From: Campylobacter concisus
GTDB taxonomy: Bacteria; Campylobacterota; Campylobacteria; Campylobacterales; Campylobacteraceae
Length of the DNA stretch: 7,927 nucleotides
Direction: 5' to 3'
Assembly: GCA_018375265.1 (NCBI GenBank)
Contig: JAHADO010000054.1
Coordinates: 1 to 7,927, forward strand
The position numbers and the translations under genes were made by a program. The notes beneath the pieces were generated by a model. That model was not told the DNA's origin. It searched no databases and saw only the letters and a program-made list of their open reading frames with translations. Shown here piece after piece: positions 1-6,178 of this stretch (position 1 is the stretch's first letter; every line of letters begins with the position of its first letter).

Positions 1-1
1 T

Positions 2-124
2 ATGCAAAACTTAGATATTTTATATATGAAAATAGTTTTTAGAGATAATGATTTGTCTGAGCTTTTATATTTTTATTCTACTATGAGAATAAAATATTGG
101 CCGCCTGCCAAGACCTTACAGTAA
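2..124 (+). CDS. Doubtful short or 3'-partial reading frame, unknown product
   Basis: An open frame of 40 codons ends in TAA at 122-124. It opens with an ATG at 2-4, but the left edge cuts the sequence there, so it could equally be the C-terminal tail of a longer gene. The peptide is rich in Leu, Tyr and Ile and ends in WPPAKTLQ; I do not recognise it. There is no room to see a ribosome binding site. The frame contains a 9-bp AT-only-flanked hairpin (arms 71-79 and 86-94), and its stop codon is embedded in the palindrome at 120-142. It may be chance in AT-rich DNA or a gene remnant. Confidence 0.2.
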   Translation: MQNLDILYMKIVFRDNDLSELLYFYSTMRIKYWPPAKTLQ

Positions 125-142
125 ACTCAATTTGAGTTTACT
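120..142. repeat. 23-bp near-perfect palindrome, candidate operator
   Basis: Two 11-base arms (AGTAAACTCAA at 120-130 and its exact reverse complement at 132-142) flank a single T at 131. As RNA it could form a 9-bp stem with a 5-base loop, but no T-run follows on either strand, so it is not a typical intrinsic terminator. Its centre lies about 47 bp before the start predicted from the extended -10 box at 163-171, a usual place for a dimeric regulator. It also covers the stop codon of the small frame at 2-124. The palindrome is seen directly; the regulatory role is inferred. Confidence 0.45.
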
Positions 143-162
143 AAGTAAGTTATTATCGTACA

Positions 163-171
163 TGCTATAAA
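163..171 (+). promoter_or_regulatory. Candidate extended -10 promoter, distal, TRAP operon
   Basis: TGCTATAAA matches the extended -10 form TGnTATAAT with one mismatch. Campylobacter housekeeping promoters rely on this element and lack a firm -35 box. Transcription would start near 177-178 and give a leader of nearly 200 bases before the solute-binding protein gene. The leader begins with a weak imperfect hairpin (GGGC at 182-185 against GCCC at 209-212, inner arms 188-194 and 198-205 with a bulge). The palindrome at 120-142 lies just upstream. Confidence 0.35.
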
Positions 172-267
172 AATAATATTTGGGCTCTTGTTTTATTAAA
201 ATCAAATCGCCCTATAAAGAAATATAAATTTATTCTTAAGAAAATATTTTTTTAAGCCTTGATTGTG

Positions 268-273
268 TAGAAT
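268..273 (+). promoter_or_regulatory. Candidate -10 box, proximal, TRAP operon
   Basis: TAGAAT at 268-273 follows a T-rich stretch (243-253) and is followed at once by a 10-bp palindrome, AGTTGCAACT, at 274-283. A start near 280 would give a leader of about 95 bases. A further -10-like cluster, TAGAAT at 336-341 overlapping TAAAAT at 341-346, lies close to the gene. In DNA this AT-rich such boxes arise by chance, so which one is used cannot be settled by reading. Apart from these candidates I see no gene or RNA in 143-374. Confidence 0.3.
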
Positions 274-374
274 AGTTGCAACTTTACCAAAATGGCATAA
301 AAATATCATATCAAAAAGATACAAAGCTAAATTTATAGAATAAAATAGCCTTAAATTTTTTGAAAGGATTTTAG

Positions 375-1316
375 ATGAAAACTACTTCTTTGGCACTTGC
401 TGGATTGCTTTTGGCAACAACACTTTCAGCAAAAGAATTTATCAGTATCGGCACTGGCGGCATGACAGGTACATACTATCCGATAGGTGGAGCGATCTGC
501 CGCTTAGCAAATAAAAATACAGACGTAAAATGCTCTGTTCAATCAACTGGCGGCTCTGTTTATAACGTAAATAACGTCCTTAAAAAAGAGCTCACATTTG
601 GCTTTGTTCAAAGTGACGTCGTCTATGATAAGTATAACGGCACTGGCAAATTTGACGGAGCAAAAGATGAAAATTTACGCTCAGTAGTTGCGATCTATCC
701 AGAGCTTCTTGCATTTGTAGTAGCAAAAGATAGCGGTCTAACAAGCGATCTCTCTTCATTTGCAGGTAAAAAATATAACGTCGGAAACCCAGGCAGCGGC
801 AACGAAGTGAGTACGCTTGAGGTCTTTAAAGCAAAAGGCTTTGACGTTTCAAAACTAGGATACCGCGGCGTTTTAACAGTTGGCGAATGCCCACACGCAC
901 TAAAAGATAAAAAGATAGATGGATATAGCTTTGTCGTTGGTCACCCAACTGCAAACATCACTGACGCTGCGACATCTTTGCCTATTGATATCCTAAACAT
1001 CGAAGGTAGTGAGATCGATAACCTTCTTAAAGAAAAACCATACTTTGCAAAAGGTGTGATCCCAAAAGGCTCTTATGATGGTGTCGATCACGATGTAAAT
1101 ACTATCGGTGTAAAAGCTGTTTTAGTAACTAGCAAAGATACAAAAGACGAGGCTGTAAAAGCTGTGATAAAAGCTATCTTAGATAACTTTGATGAGTATA
1201 AAACTCTTCACCCAGCACTAAAATCAGTTAAAAAAGAAGATCTTGTTCAAGGTCTTTCAGCTCCGCTTCACCCAGCTGCAGAGGCTGCATTTAAAGAGGC
1301 TGGCATCTTAAAATAA
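375..1316 (+). CDS. TAXI-family TRAP transporter solute-binding protein
   Basis: A 313-residue periplasmic receptor of a tripartite ATP-independent (TRAP) transporter, TAXI class. Residues 1-19 form a signal peptide (Lys at 2, hydrophobic core, likely cleavage after LSA). The mature protein opens with ISIGTGGMTGTYYPIGGAIC, typical of the family. It continues with Cys42 and Cys53, which flank the segment before the STGGSVYNVNN motif and may form the disulfide common in TAXI proteins. The VVGHPTANI motif lies in the second half and the GLSAPLHPAA motif near the C-terminus, so length and motif order are normal and complete. The start ATG has AAAGGA at 363-368, six bases upstream. The fused permease follows 87 bp downstream, so the pair forms a full transporter. 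The substrate is not readable from the sequence; TAXI proteins studied elsewhere bind glutamate or other carboxylates. Confidence 0.96.
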   Translation: MKTTSLALAGLLLATTLSAKEFISIGTGGMTGTYYPIGGAICRLANKNTDVKCSVQSTGGSVYNVNNVLKKELTFGFVQSDVVYDKYNGTGKFDGAKDENLRSVVAIYPELLAFVVAKDSGLTSDLSSFAGKKYNVGNPGSGNEVSTLEVFKAKGFDVSKLGYRGVLTVGECPHALKDKKIDGYSFVVGHPTANITDAATSLPIDILNIEGSEIDNLLKEKPYFAKGVIPKGSYDGVDHDVNTIGVKAVLVTSKDTKDEAVKAVIKAILDNFDEYKTLHPALKSVKKEDLVQGLSAPLHPAAEAAFKEAGILK

Positions 1317-1322
1317 TCCATC

Positions 1323-1344
1323 TCCAGGGGCTTTTGCCTCTGGA
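1323..1344 (+). promoter_or_regulatory. Intercistronic hairpin between receptor and permease genes
   Basis: Arms TCCAGGGGC (1323-1331) and GCCTCTGGA (1336-1344) pair over nine positions with one G-U pair, closing a TTTT loop. The next bases, TAAAATTTAATT, do not form a clean T-run. The element is therefore more likely a leaky attenuator or an mRNA-stabilising stem than a full terminator. In binding-protein operons such stems commonly let the soluble receptor be made in excess over the membrane part. The structure is seen; the role is inferred. Confidence 0.6.
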
Positions 1345-1403
1345 TAAAATTTAATTATGCAAATTTCTTCTAAATTTCTATATTTAAATTTTAAAGGAGA
1401 AAG

Positions 1404-3470
1404 ATGAACGAAGTTAATGACAACGAAGAACAATTTGTCGAGGTAAAGACAAGAGAGATAAATAGCAATTTTTACAACTATTTCATCGCATTTGCGTGTT
1501 TCTCTTGGTCAGTTTTTCAGCTTTACATAGCGTATTTCCCACTAAATACTAACATTTCGCGCTCAGTGCACCTAGCTTTTGCGGTTGGGCTTGTATTTTT
1601 GCTCTATCCAGTCACTTTTCATAAAAAGGCTCACTCAAGTTTGCCGTTTTACGACCTAGTTTTTTGCGTGGTAGGCGTTGTTGCCGTGCTTTATCCAGCG
1701 GTTTATTTTTACGAGCTAGCTGATAGGACAGGGGACTACATCACTCAAGATATCGTCATATCGTTTTTAGCGATCATTGTCTTGCTTGAAGCCGGCAGGC
1801 GTGTCATGGGACCAGCGCTTCCTATCATTTGTATATTATTTTTGATATATGATCACTTTGGCCCTTATATGCCAGATATCATCGCTCATCAAGGCGCTAG
1901 CTTTGAAAAGATCGCAGGGCACATGTTTTTGACAACTGAGGGCGTCTTTGGCGTGCCTATCGGTGTTAGTGTTAGTTTTATCTACCTTTTTGTTCTTTTT
2001 GGTTCATTGCTAGAGCGAGCAGGCGCTGGACAATACTTTATAAATTTAGCCTTCTCACTTCTTGGCAAATATAGAGGTGGCCCAGCTAAGGCTTCAGTCA
2101 TCGCAAGCGGCCTAACAGGCATGGTTTCAGGCAGCTCCACAGCAAACGTCGTAACCGTTGGTACATTTACCATACCGCTTATGAAAAAAGCTGGTCTTTC
2201 ACGCACAAAAGCTGGAGCCATCGAGGTCGCAGCTGGTGTAAATGGACAGCTCATGCCTCCGATCATGGGTGCGGCTGCTTTTATCATCGCTGAGTTTTTG
2301 GGTATGACATATACAAATGTTATGATGGCAGCGGTTATCCCAGCATTTGCTTGTTATTTGTCACTATTTTTTATCGTGCATTTAGAGAGCGTCAAGCTTG
2401 GGTTAAAGGGCATAAATCAGAGCGAATTTCACTCAAGATTTAAAATTTTTGTAAGTGGCCTTCACTATATAACGCCTATTTTGATCTTGCTCTACACACT
2501 TTTAATCGCAAAAGAGTCAGCCATAGCTGCAGCGTTTAATGCGATTGGATTTTTATTTTTGATAATGATCTTTCAAGAGCCAACTAAAAAGCTAGCTTCA
2601 GGCGAAAAAGTAGGGCTAAGCGACGTGTTGCTTGGCTTTGAAGATATATTTTGGGCGATGGTCGCAGCTGCAAAGAGCATGACTACAATAGCTATCGCAA
2701 CTGCGCTTGCTGGCATCATAGTGGGCTCTATCTCGCTTACTGGCCTTGGTCAGGTGCTCTCTGATCTAGTCGAGCTTTTAGCAGGCGATAACATCATGAT
2801 GATCCTAGTTTTAACAGCTCTTATGTCGCTTATCCTTGGCATGGGTCTTCCAACGACAGCAAACTATATCGTCGTCTCAAGCCTTGTTGCGCCAGTTATC
2901 TTGTTTTTGGCGCATAAAAATGGCTTTTTGATCCCTGCTATCGCCGTGCATCTTTTTGTATTTTACTTTGGAATTTTAGCCGATGATACGCCACCAGTTG
3001 GCATCGCAGCCTACGCGGCAGCGGGCATCGCTAAAGCAAATCCAATAACCGTTGGTGTACAAGGATTTTTTTACGATCTAAGAACGGCGATCTTGCCATT
3101 TGCCTTTTTCTTTAACAACAAACTTATGTTAATTGAGAGCATAAACACGAGCGATCCACTTGATTCAAAAGGTATCGTTTGGATGAGCAATCCACTTGAA
3201 ATTTTGCTCGTCTTTGGCATGGCGATCGTGGGGATGTTTGCCTTTTCAAGCTTGCTTCAAGGATACTACGTCACAAAGCTTAGGATTTGGGAGAGGGCGC
3301 TACTTATCCCAGTCGTGCCTCTAGCTCTTGTGCCAAATATCTGCGTGAAATTTGGGCTAATGCCAAACGAATACACAGCCTACATCGTAGCAGCAGCTCT
3401 TTATGGCTTTGTCTTTATGACTCAGTGGGGCATAAAAGATAAACCGCTTGATCAAATAAGAGCGATTTAA
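1404..3470 (+). CDS. TRAP transporter fused permease (DctQM type, 4TM/12TM)
   Basis: A 688-residue inner-membrane permease joining the small (DctQ-like) and large (DctM-like) TRAP subunits in one chain, as is usual for TAXI-class systems. After an acidic cytoplasmic N-terminus of about 25 residues, four hydrophobic segments lie between roughly 25 and 150. The DctM-like part follows with the landmarks SGSSTAN near 242-248, NGQLMPPIMG at 280-289, GMGLPTTAN at 479-487 and DDTPPVGIAAYAAAGIA from 527. Two or more further hydrophobic segments lie beyond about residue 595. It takes up the solute delivered by the upstream receptor, driven by a sodium or proton gradient. The start ATG has AAAGGAG at 1393-1399. 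It is the second and last gene of the operon, ending at the hairpin at 3473-3496. Length and motifs are normal, with no sign of damage. Confidence 0.95.
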   Translation: MNEVNDNEEQFVEVKTREINSNFYNYFIAFACFSWSVFQLYIAYFPLNTNISRSVHLAFAVGLVFLLYPVTFHKKAHSSLPFYDLVFCVVGVVAVLYPAVYFYELADRTGDYITQDIVISFLAIIVLLEAGRRVMGPALPIICILFLIYDHFGPYMPDIIAHQGASFEKIAGHMFLTTEGVFGVPIGVSVSFIYLFVLFGSLLERAGAGQYFINLAFSLLGKYRGGPAKASVIASGLTGMVSGSSTANVVTVGTFTIPLMKKAGLSRTKAGAIEVAAGVNGQLMPPIMGAAAFIIAEFLGMTYTNVMMAAVIPAFACYLSLFFIVHLESVKLGLKGINQSEFHSRFKIFVSGLHYITPILILLYTLLIAKESAIAAAFNAIGFLFLIMIFQEPTKKLASGEKVGLSDVLLGFEDIFWAMVAAAKSMTTIAIATALAGIIVGSISLTGLGQVLSDLVELLAGDNIMMILVLTALMSLILGMGLPTTANYIVVSSLVAPVILFLAHKNGFLIPAIAVHLFVFYFGILADDTPPVGIAAYAAAGIAKANPITVGVQGFFYDLRTAILPFAFFFNNKLMLIESINTSDPLDSKGIVWMSNPLEILLVFGMAIVGMFAFSSLLQGYYVTKLRIWERALLIPVVPLALVPNICVKFGLMPNEYTAYIVAAALYGFVFMTQWGIKDKPLDQIRAI

Positions 3471-3472
3471 CA

Positions 3473-3496
3473 TTAGGCAAGAACTCTCTTGCCTAA
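3473..3496 (+). terminator. Intrinsic terminator of the TRAP operon
   Basis: A perfect 10-bp stem (TTAGGCAAGA at 3473-3482 with TCTTGCCTAA at 3487-3496) closes an ACTC loop three bases after the permease stop codon. It is followed by ACTTTTAAATTTATTT, a moderately T-rich tail. Position and stem strength support transcription termination on the plus strand. Because the stem is palindromic it may also act on minus-strand transcripts. Confidence 0.8.
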
Positions 3497-3545
3497 ACTT
3501 TTAAATTTATTTATAAATTTCTATTGATTTTGCAAAAAGTGAGAA

Positions 3546-3566
3546 TTTAGGCTTTAAAAGCCTAAA
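3546..3566 (-). terminator. Intrinsic terminator of the Sel1-repeat gene
   Basis: Two bases beyond the minus-strand stop codon, arms TTTAGGCT (3546-3553) and AGCCTAAA (3559-3566) form an 8-bp stem with a five-base loop. Read on the minus strand, the stem is followed by TTCTCACTTTTTG, a late T-run. It faces the TRAP-operon terminator across about 50 bp, as expected between convergent genes. Confidence 0.6.
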
Positions 3567-3568
3567 GA

Positions 3569-4054
3569 TCAAAGTTGTTTTGAGCGTTTTAGATCGCTCG
3601 CAAACTCGCAAGACATCTTATCGTTTAGCTTGCAGCCTTTTTCTAAGAAGGTGTAAGCCTCTTTAAATTTCTTAGCTTCTATTAGTATCGAGCCTATCAT
3701 GCCACAAGAGTAGCCGTCGTTTTGCTCGCAAGCTTTGTTAAAAAGCTCTCTTGCTTTTTGTGGATCATTATCTAGATAAATTCCACCAGCTGCTGAGCAA
3801 CCCTCTTTTTCACCACCTTGGCAAGCTTTATTGTAAAACTCTAACGCTTTGTTGCTATCTGGCACGTCAGTTTTGCCAGCCTGGTATATCGCACCTGCTA
3901 TTACGCATGATCTTGCGTCATTTGCCGCGCAACCTGCTTCAAATTTAGACAAAGCCTCAGTGAAATTTGAGTCAGCATAAGCTTTCAAGCCATCTTCAAA
4001 GTCGCCTGCTAGAGCGCAAGCTGCAAGAAGCGAGATAAAAATCATTTTTTTCAT
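3569..4054 (-). CDS. Secreted Sel1/TPR-like repeat protein with paired cysteines (Hcp-like)
   Basis: A 161-residue exported helical-repeat protein. After a short signal sequence (MKKMIFISLLAACALA) the chain holds four Sel1-like units, each carrying a C-X7-C pair: Cys42/50, 78/86, 109/117 and 141/149. These are spaced 31-36 residues apart, each after a helix such as ALSKFEAG or ALEFYNKA. This layout is typical of the Helicobacter cysteine-rich proteins, in which the pairs form disulfides inside each repeat; a periplasmic site fits. Their molecular role is mostly unsettled, so none is claimed here. The start at 4054 is chosen because AAAGGAAAA lies just upstream and the signal peptide begins there; a longer in-frame start at 4093 would lie inside the predicted promoter. 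Cleavage is ambiguous: ALA|GD (signal peptidase I) or LAA|C13 (lipoprotein). Confidence 0.85.
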   Translation of the reverse strand: MKKMIFISLLAACALAGDFEDGLKAYADSNFTEALSKFEAGCAANDARSCVIAGAIYQAGKTDVPDSNKALEFYNKACQGGEKEGCSAAGGIYLDNDPQKARELFNKACEQNDGYSCGMIGSILIEAKKFKEAYTFLEKGCKLNDKMSCEFASDLKRSKQL

Positions 4055-4083
4055 TAAATTTTCCTTTTGTAAAGTAATATGCA

Positions 4084-4092
4084 ATTTTAACA
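4084..4092 (-). promoter_or_regulatory. Extended -10 promoter of the Sel1-repeat gene
   Basis: On the minus strand 4092 to 4084 reads TGTTAAAAT, an extended -10 box (TGnTATAAT with one mismatch). Transcription would start near 4077, giving a 5' leader of about 23 bases before the chosen start at 4054. This suggests the gene can be transcribed apart from the two genes upstream of it, though no terminator is obvious between them. Confidence 0.55.
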
Positions 4093-4124
4093 TATTAAAT
4101 TTACACTTACTTGATGAAAAATAA

Positions 4125-4787
4125 TTATGATTTTAAAATTTGCTCTTGCTCTTTGTAATCAGGCATGATGGCTTCTATAAATTTATAAAAGCTGCTTTGA
4201 TGATGCGGATAGAGTAGGTGAGTAAGCTCGTGAAGCACGACGTATCGCACGGCAGAGAGCGGTTTTTCGATGAGCCTTAGGCTTAAGTTTATATAGCCTT
4301 TTTTGTGGTTGCAGCTGCCCCAGCGAGTTTTACTATCTCTTATGACGATGCGACTAACTGGCTTGTTGATATGAGGCTGATAGTAGCTTACAAGCTCTAA
4401 AAATAGCTCTTTTGCCCTTGCTTTTTTAAAGCGCTCAAGTGCCTTTAAATTTGGCGTTATGATAAATTTATCTTCAAAAAATGGCACCTTTGCGCTCTCA
4501 TCAAATTTGATCTTATAAATTTGCCCAAGAAATTTCATCTCATCATCTTTTGGCAAATTTAAAAGAGCTTTTTTGTAAGCATTTTCAAGCCAAATTCTGT
4601 GCGTCTCAAGAAAGCTAAGAGCCATCTTTTGCGTGCTGTAAAATGGCATAGAAAGCGTGATCTTAGCATCCTTACCAACTCTTAATCGCATAGCCTTTAC
4701 ATTTGTTTTAAAATTTATTAAAACGCTTAAGCCATAAAAGTCTAAATTTAGGCTCTTTTGCCTTAAACTAGGCGTTTTTCTTGCCAC
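4125..4787 (-). CDS. YgjP-like (DUF45) zinc metallopeptidase
   Basis: A protein of about 220 residues from the YgjP/DUF45 family, related to SprT-like and WLM metallopeptidases and predicted to be cytoplasmic. Family landmarks are RWGSC at about 155-159, then HELTH at 186-190 with His186, Glu187 and His190 as zinc and catalytic residues. His196, in the position of the third ligand (HExxH-x5-H), precedes the usual hydrophobic tail (FIEAIMPDYKEQ). All key residues are present. The physiological substrate of this family is largely unknown. The start is not certain: the frame is open to a GTG at 4832 and has an ATG at 4808, but only the GTG at 4787 has a strong site, GGAGAAG at 4794-4800, six bases before it. 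With that start the gene overlaps the end of the MATE gene by 25 bp, which suggests translational coupling. Confidence 0.88.
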   Translation of the reverse strand: MARKTPSLRQKSLNLDFYGLSVLINFKTNVKAMRLRVGKDAKITLSMPFYSTQKMALSFLETHRIWLENAYKKALLNLPKDDEMKFLGQIYKIKFDESAKVPFFEDKFIITPNLKALERFKKARAKELFLELVSYYQPHINKPVSRIVIRDSKTRWGSCNHKKGYINLSLRLIEKPLSAVRYVVLHELTHLLYPHHQSSFYKFIEAIMPDYKEQEQILKS

Positions 4788-6082
4788 TTTTTGCTTCTCC
4801 AGCGCCATGTATTTGCAAGGCCTCTTAGCCACTCATCAGCGCAAAATCCTATCCAAACGCCAACGATGCCCCAGCCAAGGTGTATGCCTAAGAAATATCC
4901 AAGCGGCAGCGAAAGCCCCCACATAAAGATAAGCCCAGTCGTTAGCGGGAATTTCGCGTCGCCACTTGCACGAAGGGCATTTACGATGACGATGTTAAAG
5001 GTTCTGCCAGCTTCTAGCACGATCGAGAGGGTAAAGAGTGGTAGCATTATCTTGCGTAAGCCCTCATCTAAATTTAGTGCGTCCATGATCTTATACTTTA
5101 AGGCGTAGGCGATCAAAACGACGACGAGCGTTATAAAAATGCCAAGCCATAGGGCTTTAAAAGTCCTTGTATAAGCCTCGTTAAACTCGCTAGCTCCAAC
5201 CAAGTGTCCCACGATGACCTCGTTTGCCACGCTGATACTTGCGCCACAAAGCAAGATAAGAAGCGTGATCTGAAAGTAGATAGTCTGCACGCTAAGAGTT
5301 GCCTCGCCCATGCTCGCGATAAAGCCAAATGCGACCATGTATTGCGCCATCCAGAGTAAATTTTCGCCAGCGCTTGGCAAGCCAACTGAGAGTATTTTCT
5401 TTAAAATTCCAAACGGCACGACAAGCAGTTTGCTAAGATAAATTCTAACTTTTGCCACGCGTATGAGCATGTAAAGTAGGACAAAAAGGCCTATTAGTCT
5501 GCCTACAAGTGTCGAGATAGCAACACCTTGCAAGCCTAAATTTGGCAGATCAAACCAACCAAAAAGGGCGATGGCGTTGCCAAAGATGGTGATGATGTTC
5601 ATCAAAACTGAAGTTAGCATTACAGCAGTTGCTAGGTTATAGACGCGAAGCACCGCAGCTAGCACCATGCCGATGCCATCAAAGAGCAATGCAAAGCCAA
5701 GGATGTGAAGGTATGAGAAGCTATCGTTTATGAGATCATTTGGCACGTTTAGTAAATTTAAGATGTTGTAGCCAAAGACGTAGATGATGATGGCTGAGAA
5801 GATACCAAAGACCGTATTTGACGTGATGCTTGCGTGTATGACGCTTGAAGCTAGCTCGTTTTGCTTTGCTCCAAGTGCTTGTGCGACGACGACTGAGCAG
5901 CCCATGCTTAAAAAGTTAAAAATGGTCATAAAAAGATCCATCACTTGATTGCCAGCACCCATGGCGCCAACTAGATGCACACTCACTTTTGTCACCAGGT
6001 AGGTGTTTATGATGAGCGTTATAAAGTGCAAAAACATATCTAAAAATATAGGGACGACCAGTTTTTTCATAGAAAGATTCAT
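4763..6082 (-). CDS. MATE-family efflux transporter
   Basis: A 439-residue inner-membrane protein of the multidrug and toxic compound extrusion family, which exports cationic drugs, dyes or metabolites in exchange for sodium or protons. About 12 hydrophobic segments form two similar halves. Visible marks are the first-lobe VVVAQALGAKQ, GLQGVAIST near the middle, the second-lobe ANEVIVGHLVGA, and LRASGDAKFPL, the counterpart of the common LRGSGDTK. The chain ends in a basic tail (WRWRSKKWQEKR). Length is typical. The start at 6082 is preferred over the in-frame ATG at 6094 because GGAGA at 6088-6092 lies five bases ahead of it, whereas nothing useful precedes 6094. The gene is divergent from uup and overlaps the YgjP-like gene downstream. 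The substrate cannot be told, and presence alone does not show drug resistance. Confidence 0.93.
   Translation of the reverse strand: MNLSMKKLVVPIFLDMFLHFITLIINTYLVTKVSVHLVGAMGAGNQVMDLFMTIFNFLSMGCSVVVAQALGAKQNELASSVIHASITSNTVFGIFSAIIIYVFGYNILNLLNVPNDLINDSFSYLHILGFALLFDGIGMVLAAVLRVYNLATAVMLTSVLMNIITIFGNAIALFGWFDLPNLGLQGVAISTLVGRLIGLFVLLYMLIRVAKVRIYLSKLLVVPFGILKKILSVGLPSAGENLLWMAQYMVAFGFIASMGEATLSVQTIYFQITLLILLCGASISVANEVIVGHLVGASEFNEAYTRTFKALWLGIFITLVVVLIAYALKYKIMDALNLDEGLRKIMLPLFTLSIVLEAGRTFNIVIVNALRASGDAKFPLTTGLIFMWGLSLPLGYFLGIHLGWGIVGVWIGFCADEWLRGLANTWRWRSKKWQEKRLV
4794..4800 (-). promoter_or_regulatory. Ribosome binding site deciding the YgjP-like start
   Basis: The minus strand reads GGAGAAG from 4800 to 4794, then six bases, then GTG at 4787-4785. 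The alternatives are poorer: AAGAGG lies about 12 bases before the ATG at 4808, and nothing comparable precedes the GTG at 4832. The site lies inside the MATE coding sequence. Confidence 0.6.
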
Positions 6083-6087
6083 AAATT

Positions 6088-6092
6088 TCTCC
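6088..6092 (-). promoter_or_regulatory. Ribosome binding site deciding the MATE start
   Basis: The minus strand reads GGAGA from 6092 to 6088, five bases before the ATG at 6082. These bases overlap the first codons of the alternative ATG start at 6094, so the upstream ATG is probably not the main start. Confidence 0.6.
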
Positions 6093-6111
6093 ATTTTTAA
6101 ATTTTGGGGCG

Positions 6112-6117
6112 ATTATA
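6112..6117 (-). promoter_or_regulatory. -10 box of the MATE (and YgjP-like) operon
   Basis: The minus strand reads TATAAT, a perfect -10 box, from 6117 to 6112. A start near 6105 would leave a leader of about 23 bases before the gene at 6082. No TGn extension and no clear -35 box are seen. Upstream DNA is shared with the divergent uup promoter. Confidence 0.6.
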
Positions 6118-6142
6118 GCCAAATTAGGTTTTAGCTCCCTTT

Positions 6143-6151
6143 TGATATAAT
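6143..6151 (+). promoter_or_regulatory. Extended -10 promoter of uup
   Basis: TGATATAAT at 6143-6151 is a perfect extended -10 box, preceded by T-rich DNA (6129-6143) typical of Campylobacter promoters. Transcription should start near 6158, leaving a leader of about 20 bases. Weak ribosome binding bases GAGAG at 6170-6174 precede the ATG. Confidence 0.7.
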
Positions 6152-6178
6152 CCAAAAAATTTAAAATTTGAGAGAAAA

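Noticed and set aside
388..413. A sigma-54-like TGGCAC...TTGC element
   Set aside because: It lies within the signal-peptide codons of the receptor gene and the GG-to-GC spacing is too long for a sigma-54 promoter.
1982..2287. A 101-codon minus-strand frame inside the permease gene
   Set aside because: It is antisense to the conserved DctM core and has no ribosome binding site or recognisable domain.
4791..5385. Reading frames at 4791-5108 (+) and 5131-5385 (-)
   Set aside because: Both overlap the MATE gene in other frames, are low in recognisable features and lack start signals. The plus-strand frame at 3751-3948 over the Sel1 gene is rejected likewise.
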